Shown: positions 51,936-60,589 of the stretch, one piece after another
How positions within the stretch are numbered: the stretch's first letter is position 1
How the letters are laid out: each line of letters starts with the position of its first letter
From: Ascidiimonas aurantiaca
Lineage (GTDB): Bacteria > Bacteroidota > Bacteroidia > Flavobacteriales > Flavobacteriaceae
Assembly (NCBI RefSeq): GCF_037646345.1
Contig: NZ_JBBEWR010000003.1
Location: 1 to 64,000, forward strand
DNA length: 64,000 nucleotides
Direction: 5' to 3'
Position numbers and translations under genes: made by a program
Notes under the pieces: model-generated
What the model was told of the DNA's origin: nothing
The model's database searches: none
The model's input: the letters and a program-made list of their open reading frames with translations, nothing else

Positions 51936-54566
51936 ATGAAGTATTACTTTTTTCTTTTTCTTATGTTTTCGATTTCTAGTTTTTCTCAAACGAAAATAAG
52001 TGGTCATTTAAAACAAGAAAATGAAAAGCCTGTTTCTGGTGTGAGCGTTATTATTACAGAACTGAACACCGACAACATTTTAAAGTATGATATTTCCAAT
52101 AGTAAAGGTAATTACTCAATAACCATAAAAAACGATTCCGAAAAACTACAGCTCATTATAAGATCAATGGGTTACAAAAAGATTGTTAAGATAATTGATA
52201 ACCAAACTCAAACCCTAAACTTTACACTGCAGGAGGAAATTACGGAGTTAAAAGAAGTCATAATAAAAAGTACTCCTATAACACGTAAAGGTGATACACT
52301 AAATTACAGTGTAAACGCTTTCACTAAACAGGAAGACCGTAGCATAGGTGATGTGCTTAATAACATGCCTGGTATAGAGGTCTTATCTGATGGTAAAATA
52401 TTATATCAGGGTAAGCCCATAAACAAATACTATATAGAAGGATTAGATTTACTGGAGGGTAAATATAATCTTGCTAATAAAAATCTACCTTATAAAGAAG
52501 TACTAAAAGTACAGGTTATAGAAAACCATCAACCCATTAGGGTATTAGATAATTTAGTATATTCTGATCAAGCAGCTTTAAATATAAAGCTTAAAAATAA
52601 TTACACCTTTACCGGGCAGGTAGAGTTGGCTAGTGGTTTTAGCCCTTTACTTTGGGATACTAATATTACCCCTATGGTGTTTTCCAAAAAACGTCAAATG
52701 CTCAGCTCTTACCAATCTAATAATAGTGGTAATAACATAGCATCCCAATTAAAAACTTTAACTATTGATGATTTATTAGAACAATTTGAACGAAATGACG
52801 AAAAACGAGATTGGTTAGGTATTCAGCAATTAGCGATACCTAACTTCACAGAACAACGTTGGTTGGATAACAATGTACACCTGATAACTACCAATTATTT
52901 GCATAGACTGAAAAAGGATTATGAAATACGGCTAAATGTATCATATCTTAACGATTACCAGCAGCAAATAGGGTTTACCAATACTCAATTTTTTACTATT
53001 AATGATACTATTGCATTACTTGAAGAAAAGTACAATCAGATATATGCCAATAATCTAAAAACTAATCTTACGCTGCAAAAAAACACGGAAAAGAATTTTT
53101 TAAAGAACAGTTTGATTTTTCAAGGCTTTTGGGATCACCAGCAAGGTAACATTCAACTAAATGCTAATAATATTTCCCAGAACCTAAACAATCAATACTT
53201 TAAACTGTCTAACGATTTTAAAATATTATTCCCTTTAGGTAAACAAATAGCTACTTTAAAATCATATTTCGGTTTTAACAAAACACCACAATCTTTAGTT
53301 GTACAACCAGGACAGTTTAATGATTTGCTTAACAATGGGACTCCCTACGATGAAGTGGTTCAAAATGTTGATTTACAAACCTTTTATACTAATAATTCGC
53401 TGGGGTTTACAAAAGGTTATAAAGCCTTTAGTTTTAGTCCAAAAATAGGTGTTCAGTTTGAAGATCAAAACTTGGACAGCTATATAACAACCTCATCTTT
53501 TCAGGATTTGTCTGATAGCTTTAATAATAGTTTAGACTGGACGCGTTCTAAACTCTATTTATCATTATTAACACAGTATAAAAAAGATAAATTGCGGTTT
53601 CAATTAGCTACACCGATAAACTTGCATACTTATGACCTGGAAGATAATGGCTTACAATTAGGTCAAAACTTAAATCGTTTTACTTTTGAACCACGTTTGT
53701 CTGTAACCTATGACCTTACATCATTTTGGCGTTTAAGGGCTTCAACAGACTTAAACAATCAGTTTGGTACTATAAATGAAATACATTATGCATATATTTT
53801 ACAAAACTACAGAAGCATTCAACGAATAAATACACCTTTACCAGAACTACAAAATTTTAGTTATTCAGCATCTATAGGCTACCGCAATGCTATTAAATCG
53901 TTCTTTTTTAATCTAGCGTATAATAATACACATACCGAAAACAATTTGCTTTACAATAATAGTATTTTAGAAAATGGTGCTACTGAATTACAAGCATTAC
54001 AAAGAGATAATAATAGACGCAGCCAGAACCTAATTGCAAGAGTTAGCAAATATTTTGTTGTTTTTAATACCAATATAACTTTTGGCGCAAACTATAATAC
54101 ACAGGAATTTCAACAAATCTTAAATTCTGAAATTACAGATATTACTACTCAAAGCTGGCGTTTAAACGGAAAAATAGATACCGATATTACTAATTGGTTA
54201 AACACAGAGATAGAATCAATTTTTCAATTTTCAAATAATGAAATACAAGGTCAGGACAATCAAACCATCATCCAGCAATTTCATAAAGCCAATATTAATA
54301 TCTATCCCAAAGACGATCATTATTTTGCTATAAAGACAGAGTATATAACTAATGATTTATTTTCTGAAACCACTGAAAACTTCTTTACAGACCTTTTGTA
54401 TCGCTATTCCTGGAAAAAGAAAAACATAGACTTTGAAATACGGGTTAATAATCTTTTCAACACGGGTAATTACAGGACCATAAATGTTGATAACTTTAGC
54501 TATGTAGAAACAAACTTCATGCTGAGACCCAGACAGGTTTTGTTTAGCGTACAATTTGCACTATAA
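51936..54566 (+). CDS. Carboxypeptidase-regulatory-like/beta-barrel outer-membrane protein, module 3
   Basis: 876 residues from ATG 51936. Signal peptide MKYYFFLFLMFSISSFSQ. Carboxypeptidase-regulatory-like domain at 20-100 (TKISGHLKQENEKPVSGVSV). Plug-like region with DRSIGDVLNNMPGIEVLSDG, INKYYIEGLDLL, VIENHQPIRVLDNLVY. A long barrel ends in RPRQVLFSVQFAL. It matches the module 1 and 2 proteins in plan and position. Last gene of the module; a tRNA terminator follows on the other strand. Confidence 0.85.
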   Translation: MKYYFFLFLMFSISSFSQTKISGHLKQENEKPVSGVSVIITELNTDNILKYDISNSKGNYSITIKNDSEKLQLIIRSMGYKKIVKIIDNQTQTLNFTLQEEITELKEVIIKSTPITRKGDTLNYSVNAFTKQEDRSIGDVLNNMPGIEVLSDGKILYQGKPINKYYIEGLDLLEGKYNLANKNLPYKEVLKVQVIENHQPIRVLDNLVYSDQAALNIKLKNNYTFTGQVELASGFSPLLWDTNITPMVFSKKRQMLSSYQSNNSGNNIASQLKTLTIDDLLEQFERNDEKRDWLGIQQLAIPNFTEQRWLDNNVHLITTNYLHRLKKDYEIRLNVSYLNDYQQQIGFTNTQFFTINDTIALLEEKYNQIYANNLKTNLTLQKNTEKNFLKNSLIFQGFWDHQQGNIQLNANNISQNLNNQYFKLSNDFKILFPLGKQIATLKSYFGFNKTPQSLVVQPGQFNDLLNNGTPYDEVVQNVDLQTFYTNNSLGFTKGYKAFSFSPKIGVQFEDQNLDSYITTSSFQDLSDSFNNSLDWTRSKLYLSLLTQYKKDKLRFQLATPINLHTYDLEDNGLQLGQNLNRFTFEPRLSVTYDLTSFWRLRASTDLNNQFGTINEIHYAYILQNYRSIQRINTPLPELQNFSYSASIGYRNAIKSFFFNLAYNNTHTENNLLYNNSILENGATELQALQRDNNRRSQNLIARVSKYFVVFNTNITFGANYNTQEFQQILNSEITDITTQSWRLNGKIDTDITNWLNTEIESIFQFSNNEIQGQDNQTIIQQFHKANINIYPKDDHYFAIKTEYITNDLFSETTENFFTDLLYRYSWKKKNIDFEIRVNNLFNTGNYRTINVDNFSYVETNFMLRPRQVLFSVQFAL

Positions 54567-54632
54567 TATTTTTGAAATTAGAAGTCTTAGGGCAGGCTAC
54601 ACTTAGAATAAACTTCTCACCTGGCTTGCTTA

Positions 54633-54662
54633 ACAAAAAAACCTCAGCTTTCGCTAAGGTTT
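54633..54662 (-). terminator. Terminator after the tRNA
   Basis: On the minus strand AAACCT-AGC pairs with GCT-AGGTTT (one internal mismatch) and seven T follow. It terminates the tRNA transcript and could also act for the plus-strand gene. Confidence 0.7.
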
Positions 54663-54676
54663 CTGTTACTTTTTAG

Positions 54677-54750
54677 TGGTCCCACCTGGGCTCGAACCAG
54701 GGACCCCCTGATTATGAGTCAGGTGCTCTAACCAACTGAGCTATAGGACC
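54677..54750 (-). tRNA. tRNA with CAT anticodon (Met, or Ile2 if lysidinylated)
   Basis: A complete cloverleaf of 74 nt (no encoded CCA): acceptor GGTCCTA/TGGGACC, D-loop AGCTCAGTTGGTTAGAGC, anticodon loop CTCATAA, and T-loop GGTTCGAGCC. The anticodon stem is CCTGA/TCAGG. Whether it is elongator Met or Ile2 cannot be settled from the CAT alone. Confidence 0.93.
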
Positions 54751-54804
54751 TCAATTTTTGGAGTGCAATATTAGCACTTTTTTTTAGCTCCTGCAACATT
54801 TATT

Positions 54805-55209
54805 CTATTGTTTTATTTCCTGACACAACTCTATAAGTACACCATTAGTGGACTTAGGATGCAAAAAAACGACCCATTTATTATCTGCTCCTTTTTTGGG
54901 GGTTTCATTTAAAACAACAAAACCTTCTTCCTGTAAGCGGGCAGTTTCTGCATGAATATCTTCTACATCAAACGCAATATGATGAATACCTTCTCCCTTT
55001 TTTTCAATAAACCGCGCAATAGGGCTATCTTCCCGGGTAGCTTCCAGTAATTCTATTTTGCTTTCCCCCATCTTAAAAAAAGAAGTAGTAACCCCTTCTC
55101 CTTCTACTTTTTCAGATTTGTAAGGAGGTACTCCCAATAGTTTTTCAAAAAGCTCATTGGACGCTGATAAGTTTTTTACAGCTATCCCCAAATGTTCTAT
55201 CTTTTTCAT
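54805..55209 (-). CDS. mce: Methylmalonyl-CoA epimerase
   Basis: 134 residues from ATG 55209. A vicinal-oxygen-chelate fold with metal ligands in the expected places: H in KKIEHLGIAVKNL, E in KIELLEA, H in GIHHIAFDVED and E in NGVLIELCQEI. It interconverts (2R)- and (2S)-methylmalonyl-CoA in propionate/branched-chain catabolism and uses Co2+ or Mn2+ ligands. Length is normal. It is divergent from rbfA; a TATTTTTG box lies 34 bases before its ATG. Confidence 0.93.
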   Translation of the reverse strand: MKKIEHLGIAVKNLSASNELFEKLLGVPPYKSEKVEGEGVTTSFFKMGESKIELLEATREDSPIARFIEKKGEGIHHIAFDVEDIHAETARLQEEGFVVLNETPKKGADNKWVVFLHPKSTNGVLIELCQEIKQ

Positions 55210-55242
55210 GGCAAAGTACTTGATGATTATAGTTTGTCCATT

Positions 55243-55250
55243 CAAAAATA
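55243..55250 (-). promoter_or_regulatory. Candidate -7 promoter box of mce
   Basis: TATTTTTG on the minus strand matches TAnnTTTG and sits about 34 bases before the ATG at 55209. Confidence 0.4.
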
Positions 55251-55279
55251 ATACATTCAGTCATAACCGTATAATATTG

Positions 55280-55287
55280 TATTTTTG
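55280..55287 (+). promoter_or_regulatory. Candidate -7 promoter box of rbfA
   Basis: TATTTTTG on the plus strand, only 4 bases before the ATG at 55292. If used, the transcript would be nearly leaderless. Confidence 0.35.
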
Positions 55288-55291
55288 TCTT

Positions 55292-55684
55292 ATGGAGACA
55301 AACAGACAGCACAAAATTGCCGGAGTCCTTCAAAAGGACCTGGTAGATATTCTGCAAAAGGCAGTACGTGATGAAGGAATGAAAGGAACGCTTATCTCAG
55401 TAACTAAAGTAGCTGTTACTGCAGATCTGTCTCTGGCACGGGTATATTTGAGTATGTTTCCTTATGATAAAGGGAAAGAGCTCTTAGAGGATATTGTAGC
55501 TAAGCAACCCGTTATTAAACATGAACTGGCCCAGAGAACGCGTAATCAATTGCGAAGGGTACCCCGGCTGGATTTTATACTGGATGACTCACTGGAATAT
55601 ATTGACCGTTTGGATCGCTCTCTGAAAAGAGATGAAAATCCTATTGAAAACCCGGATCTTCTTGATAAAAGGAAGAAAGCATAA
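55292..55684 (+). CDS. rbfA: Ribosome-binding factor A
   Basis: 130 residues from ATG 55292 (an open frame extends upstream from 55157 but lies in the mce promoter). RbfA signatures: RQHKIAGVLQKDLVDILQKA, LISVTKVAVTADLSLARVYL, and LRRVPRLDFILDDSLEYIDR. It binds the small ribosomal subunit during maturation and cold adaptation. It starts an operon with the LolC/E-like permease gene, which begins 3 bases after its stop, an arrangement common in Bacteroidota. Confidence 0.94.
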   Translation: METNRQHKIAGVLQKDLVDILQKAVRDEGMKGTLISVTKVAVTADLSLARVYLSMFPYDKGKELLEDIVAKQPVIKHELAQRTRNQLRRVPRLDFILDDSLEYIDRLDRSLKRDENPIENPDLLDKRKKA

Positions 55685-55687
55685 GCC

Positions 55688-56887
55688 TTGTATTTCCCAT
55701 TTTACATAGCAAAAAGGTACCTCATCTCAAAAAGTAGCCAGAATGCGGTAAACATTATTAACTGGGTTACTTTTCTGGTAATTGTTATTGGGGCAGCTTC
55801 TTTATTCATTGTGCTTTCGGGTTTTGCGGGATTAAAAACTTTTAGCCTTTCATTCAGTAACTCTTTTGATCCCGATCTAAAAGTATTTCCTGCTAAGGGC
55901 AAGTTTATTACAATTACTGCCCAACATGAACAAAAACTCAAAGAAATACCAGGGGTTGCTGTTTTTTCCAAAGAACTGGAAGAACGTGTTTTTCTTACCT
56001 ATCGCCAAAAAAATCACGTAGCATACCTAAAAGGAGTAGATGCTCAATATGCGCGGGTAACGGGAATTGACAGTCTTGTTTTTTTTGGTGAATGGTTTAA
56101 CCAGTCAAAAGAAGTAGTAACCGGTATAGGAATATCAAACCTGCTGGGCCTGGGTATCAACGATTATCAAAATCCACTCTACATTCTGGTACCTAAACCG
56201 GGAAAAGGAAGTTTAAGCACCCAAAGTAAACCTTATAACGAAGCGGGCGTATTGGTAAGCGGCGTATATTCGGTTACAGAAGAGCTGGATAAAAAGTATG
56301 TTTTTGGAAGCCTCTCTACGGTTCGTGAGCTTCTGGAAAAGGATGAAACCCAATATTCGGCTATTAATATTAAAACATCAGGTTCTCAAAGTGAAACCGG
56401 GCTGAGAAATGCGCTTGCCTCGGTTTTTGGCGAAGAGACCATAGAGATTAAGAACCGCGCACAGCTTAACGATGCTCTTTACAAAATGCTCAATACAGAG
56501 AATCTGGCTATCTACCTTATTTTTACTCTGGTGCTTATCATTGCTCTTTTTAATGTGGCAGGTGCTATTATGATGATGATACTGGATAAACGACGCGATT
56601 TGAAAACGTTGCTAAACCTGGGTACCACGGTAAAGCAGTTAAAACGTATCTTTTTTGTTCAGGGTATGTTGCTGGTTGTTATAGGCGGTTTAACCGGTAT
56701 TGCTTTGGGAGTGGCTATTACATGGCTGCAAATTGCGTTTAAGCTGGTCATGATCACTCCTTCCCTGGCCTATCCTATGGAAATACGGTTTGTAAATATG
56801 ATAATTGTGGCAGCTACTATTTTTGTATTGGGGCTCATTGCCTCCCGTATTTCTTCGGGGCGTATCTCTAAGCGTTTACTTACCTGA
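55688..56887 (+). CDS. LolC/LolE-like ABC permease
   Basis: 399 residues from a TTG start 3 bases after the rbfA stop. Four membrane helices: one near residue 22-48 (NIINWVTFLVIVIGAASLFI), then a large periplasmic domain, then three at about 275-395 (LAIYLIFTLVLIIALFNVAG, MLLVVIGGLTGIALGVAI, MIIVAATIFVLGLIASRISS). The plan and the MMMILDKRRDLKTLLNLGTT loop match FtsX/MacB-type permeases of the LolC/E group, which release lipoproteins from the inner membrane with LolD. No ATPase is adjacent. Confidence 0.9.
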   Translation: MYFPFYIAKRYLISKSSQNAVNIINWVTFLVIVIGAASLFIVLSGFAGLKTFSLSFSNSFDPDLKVFPAKGKFITITAQHEQKLKEIPGVAVFSKELEERVFLTYRQKNHVAYLKGVDAQYARVTGIDSLVFFGEWFNQSKEVVTGIGISNLLGLGINDYQNPLYILVPKPGKGSLSTQSKPYNEAGVLVSGVYSVTEELDKKYVFGSLSTVRELLEKDETQYSAINIKTSGSQSETGLRNALASVFGEETIEIKNRAQLNDALYKMLNTENLAIYLIFTLVLIIALFNVAGAIMMMILDKRRDLKTLLNLGTTVKQLKRIFFVQGMLLVVIGGLTGIALGVAITWLQIAFKLVMITPSLAYPMEIRFVNMIIVAATIFVLGLIASRISSGRISKRLLT

Positions 56888-56892
56888 GGGTA

Positions 56893-57885
56893 CTAAGCAA
56901 ACTGATGGTCTCCAAATCTCTCAAGAACTTCATCAAAAGTGGCAAAAACATCGGCTGAAGCATCACTGGTTACCATTTTTTGCCGGTATTCTTTAAAATT
57001 GGGGATCCCTTTAAAATAGTTGGTATAATGCCGGCGGGTCTCAAAAACGCCCAGGCGCTCTCCTTTCCAGTCAATTGACATTTGCAAATGCCGGCGGGCT
57101 GCGGTAACGCGCTCTTCTAAAGTGGGAGACGCCTTATGTGTACCGGTTTTAATAAAGTGTTTTACTTCATTAAAAAACCAGGGATACCCTATACTGGCAC
57201 GTCCTATCATGGCACCATCCAAACCGTATCTATCTCGCATTTCCACTGCTTTCTCGGGAGTGTTTACATCACCATTCCCAAAAACGGGAATATACATCCT
57301 GGGATTGTTTTTTACCTCAGCTATAGGCTGCCAGTTGGCTTCACCTTTATACATTTGTACACGGGTTCGACCGTGAATGGAAATGGCCTGGATGCCTACA
57401 TCCTGAAGACGTTCGGCCACTTCTACGATCTTAATACTGTCTGTATCCCAACCTAATCGGGTTTTTACGGTAACAGGCAATTGAGTGCGTTTTACCATTG
57501 CTTCGGTAAGTTTTACCATAAGCGGTATATCTCGTAATATGCCGGCACCCGCATTTTTACAAACTACTTTTTTAACAGGGCAACCAAAATTAATATCTAT
57601 AATGTCTGGATTGGATTTTTCTACAATGTCAATGGCCTGAAGCATGGAATCCATTTCGGCACCAAATATCTGGATACCAACGGGTCGCTCTTTTTCATAG
57701 ATATCGAGCTTCTGAACGCTTTTTGCAGCATCTCGTATAAGCCCTTCGCTTGAGATAAACTCGGTATATACCACATCGGCTCCCTGCTCTTTACACAAAG
57801 CGCGAAAAGGAGGGTCACTTACATCTTCCATAGGGGCAAGTAACAAAGGAAATTCACCTACTTCAATATTGCCAATTTTTACCAA
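56893..57885 (-). CDS. dusB: tRNA-dihydrouridine synthase B
   Basis: 330 residues from a TTG start at 57885 (VKIGNIEVGEFPLLLAPMED follows); an upstream ATG frame from 57933 is less likely. FMN-binding TIM barrel with APMEDVSDPPFR, catalytic Cys C102 in DINFGCPVKKVV, IHGRTRVQMYKGEANW, and VFGNGDV. It reduces uridine to dihydrouridine in tRNA using NADPH. It converges with the permease gene (5 bases apart). Confidence 0.95.
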   Translation of the reverse strand: MVKIGNIEVGEFPLLLAPMEDVSDPPFRALCKEQGADVVYTEFISSEGLIRDAAKSVQKLDIYEKERPVGIQIFGAEMDSMLQAIDIVEKSNPDIIDINFGCPVKKVVCKNAGAGILRDIPLMVKLTEAMVKRTQLPVTVKTRLGWDTDSIKIVEVAERLQDVGIQAISIHGRTRVQMYKGEANWQPIAEVKNNPRMYIPVFGNGDVNTPEKAVEMRDRYGLDGAMIGRASIGYPWFFNEVKHFIKTGTHKASPTLEERVTAARRHLQMSIDWKGERLGVFETRRHYTNYFKGIPNFKEYRQKMVTSDASADVFATFDEVLERFGDHQFA

Positions 57886-57949
57886 AACACTTGTTTTTTC
57901 CTGTTTGGTTGCAAAGATACAGTATTTACACAATTAGGTACAATTCTCA

Positions 57950-60373
57950 CTAATTGAGGCGTTCACGTTCTTCCTGTTGTTTGTTTTGGGTATTGCTTTT
58001 TAGACGAAGATTGCCAAACCGGTACCGGAAAGCTACGGTAAATAAGCGGTTTTCATCACGAGTGAAGCGGGTTCCTTGCTGGTCTGCAAAGTCACGGGCC
58101 GAACGCAGATTACCATCATTAAAAATATCTCTGATACCAACGGTAAGCCTTCCTTTTTTATGAAATAGTTGTTTTGTGATCGAAAAATTAAGTCGGCTGT
58201 AATCTTCCTGGCGTGAGTTACCGGTAACAATTTCTGAAACGTATTCCAGTCCCAGTTCTGCAGTAAGGCCCTGGCTTTGAGAAAGGGTAAAATAATTGTC
58301 AAAAGTAAGGTATAAGGTCCATAACCCATTATCTACCAAATCGTTATTGTTCTCAATATTCCTAAACCGCTCAGCACTGTAAAAATAGGAAGATACTAAA
58401 TTGATATCCCAAAAACCGGTAATGCCTTTATAAACGTAAAAATCAAGCCCGTAGGAGAGTTCACGGTCAATATTGGTGTTTATAAAATTGAGAATATTAC
58501 TCTCATTATCCTGAAAGGTAAGCTGTCGCAAGGCCTGGTCTTCAAACCGGTAATAAACCTCAAAGGTATAGGTTTGATCTATAGTGTAGGAAAAGGTTAG
58601 CAGATCGCGAAAAGCGGGAAGTAGAGCCGGATCTCCCTGAATAATTGCATTGTTGTTTATAAAATACTGAAAGGGGTTTATCTGTCCGTACCGGGGTCGG
58701 GTTATACGCCTGCCATAGTTTATACTAAGATCATGATGCTCATTCGGTGTGTATTGAAGGTAAAAAGTAGGAAATAGTTCAAAATAATCATTGTGGTTTA
58801 CTTTGTCGAGTATTCTCGATATTCCTTCGGTGCGGGTATATTCGGCTCGTAAACCGGTTTTAAGGCTCCACCGGTTCCAATCTTTACTGTAGCTAAAGTA
58901 GGCGGCTCCTATTTTTTCATTGTATTGAAAAACATCTGCTTCGGTAGGATCAACCCCTGGCTGTCCCTGATTAAAACCATCCTGGGTAATAGTATTTTCG
59001 GAGTCTATTCCTGCAAATTTAATACCTGCCTCCAGAGAAGAAGTATTCTTTAAAGGGGTTTCAAAATCTACCTGTGCCCCATAAATATCAATACGTTGTC
59101 CGGAAGTTATGGTGAAATCATTATCCCCGGTTTTGCCCCCGTCTGGCTGTATAAAATCAGTATCCAGATTTTGGTCTCTGGTGTAATCAAAATACGTATA
59201 GTTGCCATGTACAATAAGTTTTGCCCCCGGTTTTGCAAATTGGTGCGTGTAATCCAGGTTTACCACTGCATTCACATTATCGTCATTAACCAGGTTCATG
59301 GTAGTAAACAGTGAATCCAGCTGTTGATTTTGATCAAAAATAAGAGTTCTTGAGTCGTACGTACGATCAAACTCGGGCAAGGTAGAACCCACTGCAGAAA
59401 TACTAAGTGTATTGCGGGAGTCTATGGAATAATCAAAAAACATGCTGGCCGTGTGTCTTTTGGAATCGGTAATTTGCTCCAGGCCGGTATCCCACAATGA
59501 AGCAATAGCACCATTGGTGAAATAATCTACCGTTTCATCCTGTTTTCTTAAGAGTTTTTGATCGGTATAGGTATAATTGAACGATAGCTGGGTTTTCTCA
59601 CTTTTAAAGAACTGCCCTGTTCCGGTAGAAAATTTGGGAAATACTCCCTGTGTCATATTGGTAAAAACAGAACCGTTATATCCGGTAACGAGGTTTTTAC
59701 TCATAACAATATTTACGATGGCGCCCCCTTCTGCATCATAGCGGGCAGAAGGATTGGTGATCACTTCTACAGATTTAATACTGCCCGCATCGGTACCTCT
59801 CAACAGGTTCATGATATCTGCATAGGGGAGGGATATTTTGCGTTCATTGATCATTACCTGTACATCGCCTGCCCCCCTTACGGTTAATTGATCATTAATG
59901 ATCAATATTCCCGGAGTTCTTTGTAGTAAATCCCATATATTGGTGTCGGTAAGTGATGTGTTTTCTACTGTAAAAATAATTCTGTCTGGTTTTCGTTCCA
60001 GTTTGGGACGGTTGCGGTTAGGTGCCGTAAGCGTAACATCCTCCAGTTTTTCAGCCTCTTCCTGTAACTTAAGTATTCCCAGGTTTACATCTTTCTCAAC
60101 CCTTAGCTCTTTTATCATTTCCCGATAGCCTATAAAAGATATTTTTACTAAATACGTGCCCTTTTCAATGCCTTTTAGGGCAAAAAGCCCGTTATCTCCT
60201 GAAGAGGTTCCTTTTACTACCACTGAATCTGACGCTCTTAACAGCAATATATTAGCATAAGCTACCGGAATATTATCATAAGATTGTATCTGACCTTCCA
60301 CGCTGTAGTTCTGTGATAATGAAAAGAATGGGAACAGGACAACAATCAAAACGAGCTTGCGGATAAAATACAT
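57950..60373 (-). CDS. TonB-receptor-like outer-membrane beta-barrel protein
   Basis: 807 residues from ATG 60373. Signal peptide MYFIRKLVLIVVLFPFFSLS. Carboxypeptidase-regulatory-like domain at 20-100 (YSVEGQIQSYDNIPVAYANI). Plug-like region: NIWDLLQRTPGILIINDQLT, VQVMINERKISLPYADIMNL, IKSVEVITNPSARYDAEGGA. A barrel (residues 220-790) ends in FRYRFGNLRL. This is the OMP_b-brl_3/TonB-receptor-like group, probably a receptor of unknown substrate. It is in the same direction as dusB, 64 bases upstream of that start. Confidence 0.85.
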   Translation of the reverse strand: MYFIRKLVLIVVLFPFFSLSQNYSVEGQIQSYDNIPVAYANILLLRASDSVVVKGTSSGDNGLFALKGIEKGTYLVKISFIGYREMIKELRVEKDVNLGILKLQEEAEKLEDVTLTAPNRNRPKLERKPDRIIFTVENTSLTDTNIWDLLQRTPGILIINDQLTVRGAGDVQVMINERKISLPYADIMNLLRGTDAGSIKSVEVITNPSARYDAEGGAIVNIVMSKNLVTGYNGSVFTNMTQGVFPKFSTGTGQFFKSEKTQLSFNYTYTDQKLLRKQDETVDYFTNGAIASLWDTGLEQITDSKRHTASMFFDYSIDSRNTLSISAVGSTLPEFDRTYDSRTLIFDQNQQLDSLFTTMNLVNDDNVNAVVNLDYTHQFAKPGAKLIVHGNYTYFDYTRDQNLDTDFIQPDGGKTGDNDFTITSGQRIDIYGAQVDFETPLKNTSSLEAGIKFAGIDSENTITQDGFNQGQPGVDPTEADVFQYNEKIGAAYFSYSKDWNRWSLKTGLRAEYTRTEGISRILDKVNHNDYFELFPTFYLQYTPNEHHDLSINYGRRITRPRYGQINPFQYFINNNAIIQGDPALLPAFRDLLTFSYTIDQTYTFEVYYRFEDQALRQLTFQDNESNILNFINTNIDRELSYGLDFYVYKGITGFWDINLVSSYFYSAERFRNIENNNDLVDNGLWTLYLTFDNYFTLSQSQGLTAELGLEYVSEIVTGNSRQEDYSRLNFSITKQLFHKKGRLTVGIRDIFNDGNLRSARDFADQQGTRFTRDENRLFTVAFRYRFGNLRLKSNTQNKQQEERERLN

Positions 60374-60552
60374 TGAATAATTTATTTAAAAAATAAAGAT
60401 TATAGTTTACACAAAACTACATATTCTCTTCATTATGAAAAATTTTTTTTACACGTTTATTATAAAATCCTACAAAAATGTATAAACAAAGGCAAACATA
60501 CAAGTTTTTGCAAGATAAAGGAGTAATATAAAAAAAAGGCTTGTAAATAGAC

Positions 60553-60560
60553 TATATTTG
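60553..60560 (+). promoter_or_regulatory. Candidate -7 promoter box of lepA
   Basis: TATATTTG followed by CAAC fits TAnnTTTG, 29 bases before the lepA ATG. No -33 TTG is at the usual distance (one is at 60541). Confidence 0.55.
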
Positions 60561-60589
60561 CAACTTGAATGAAACGGATTTAACATTGT

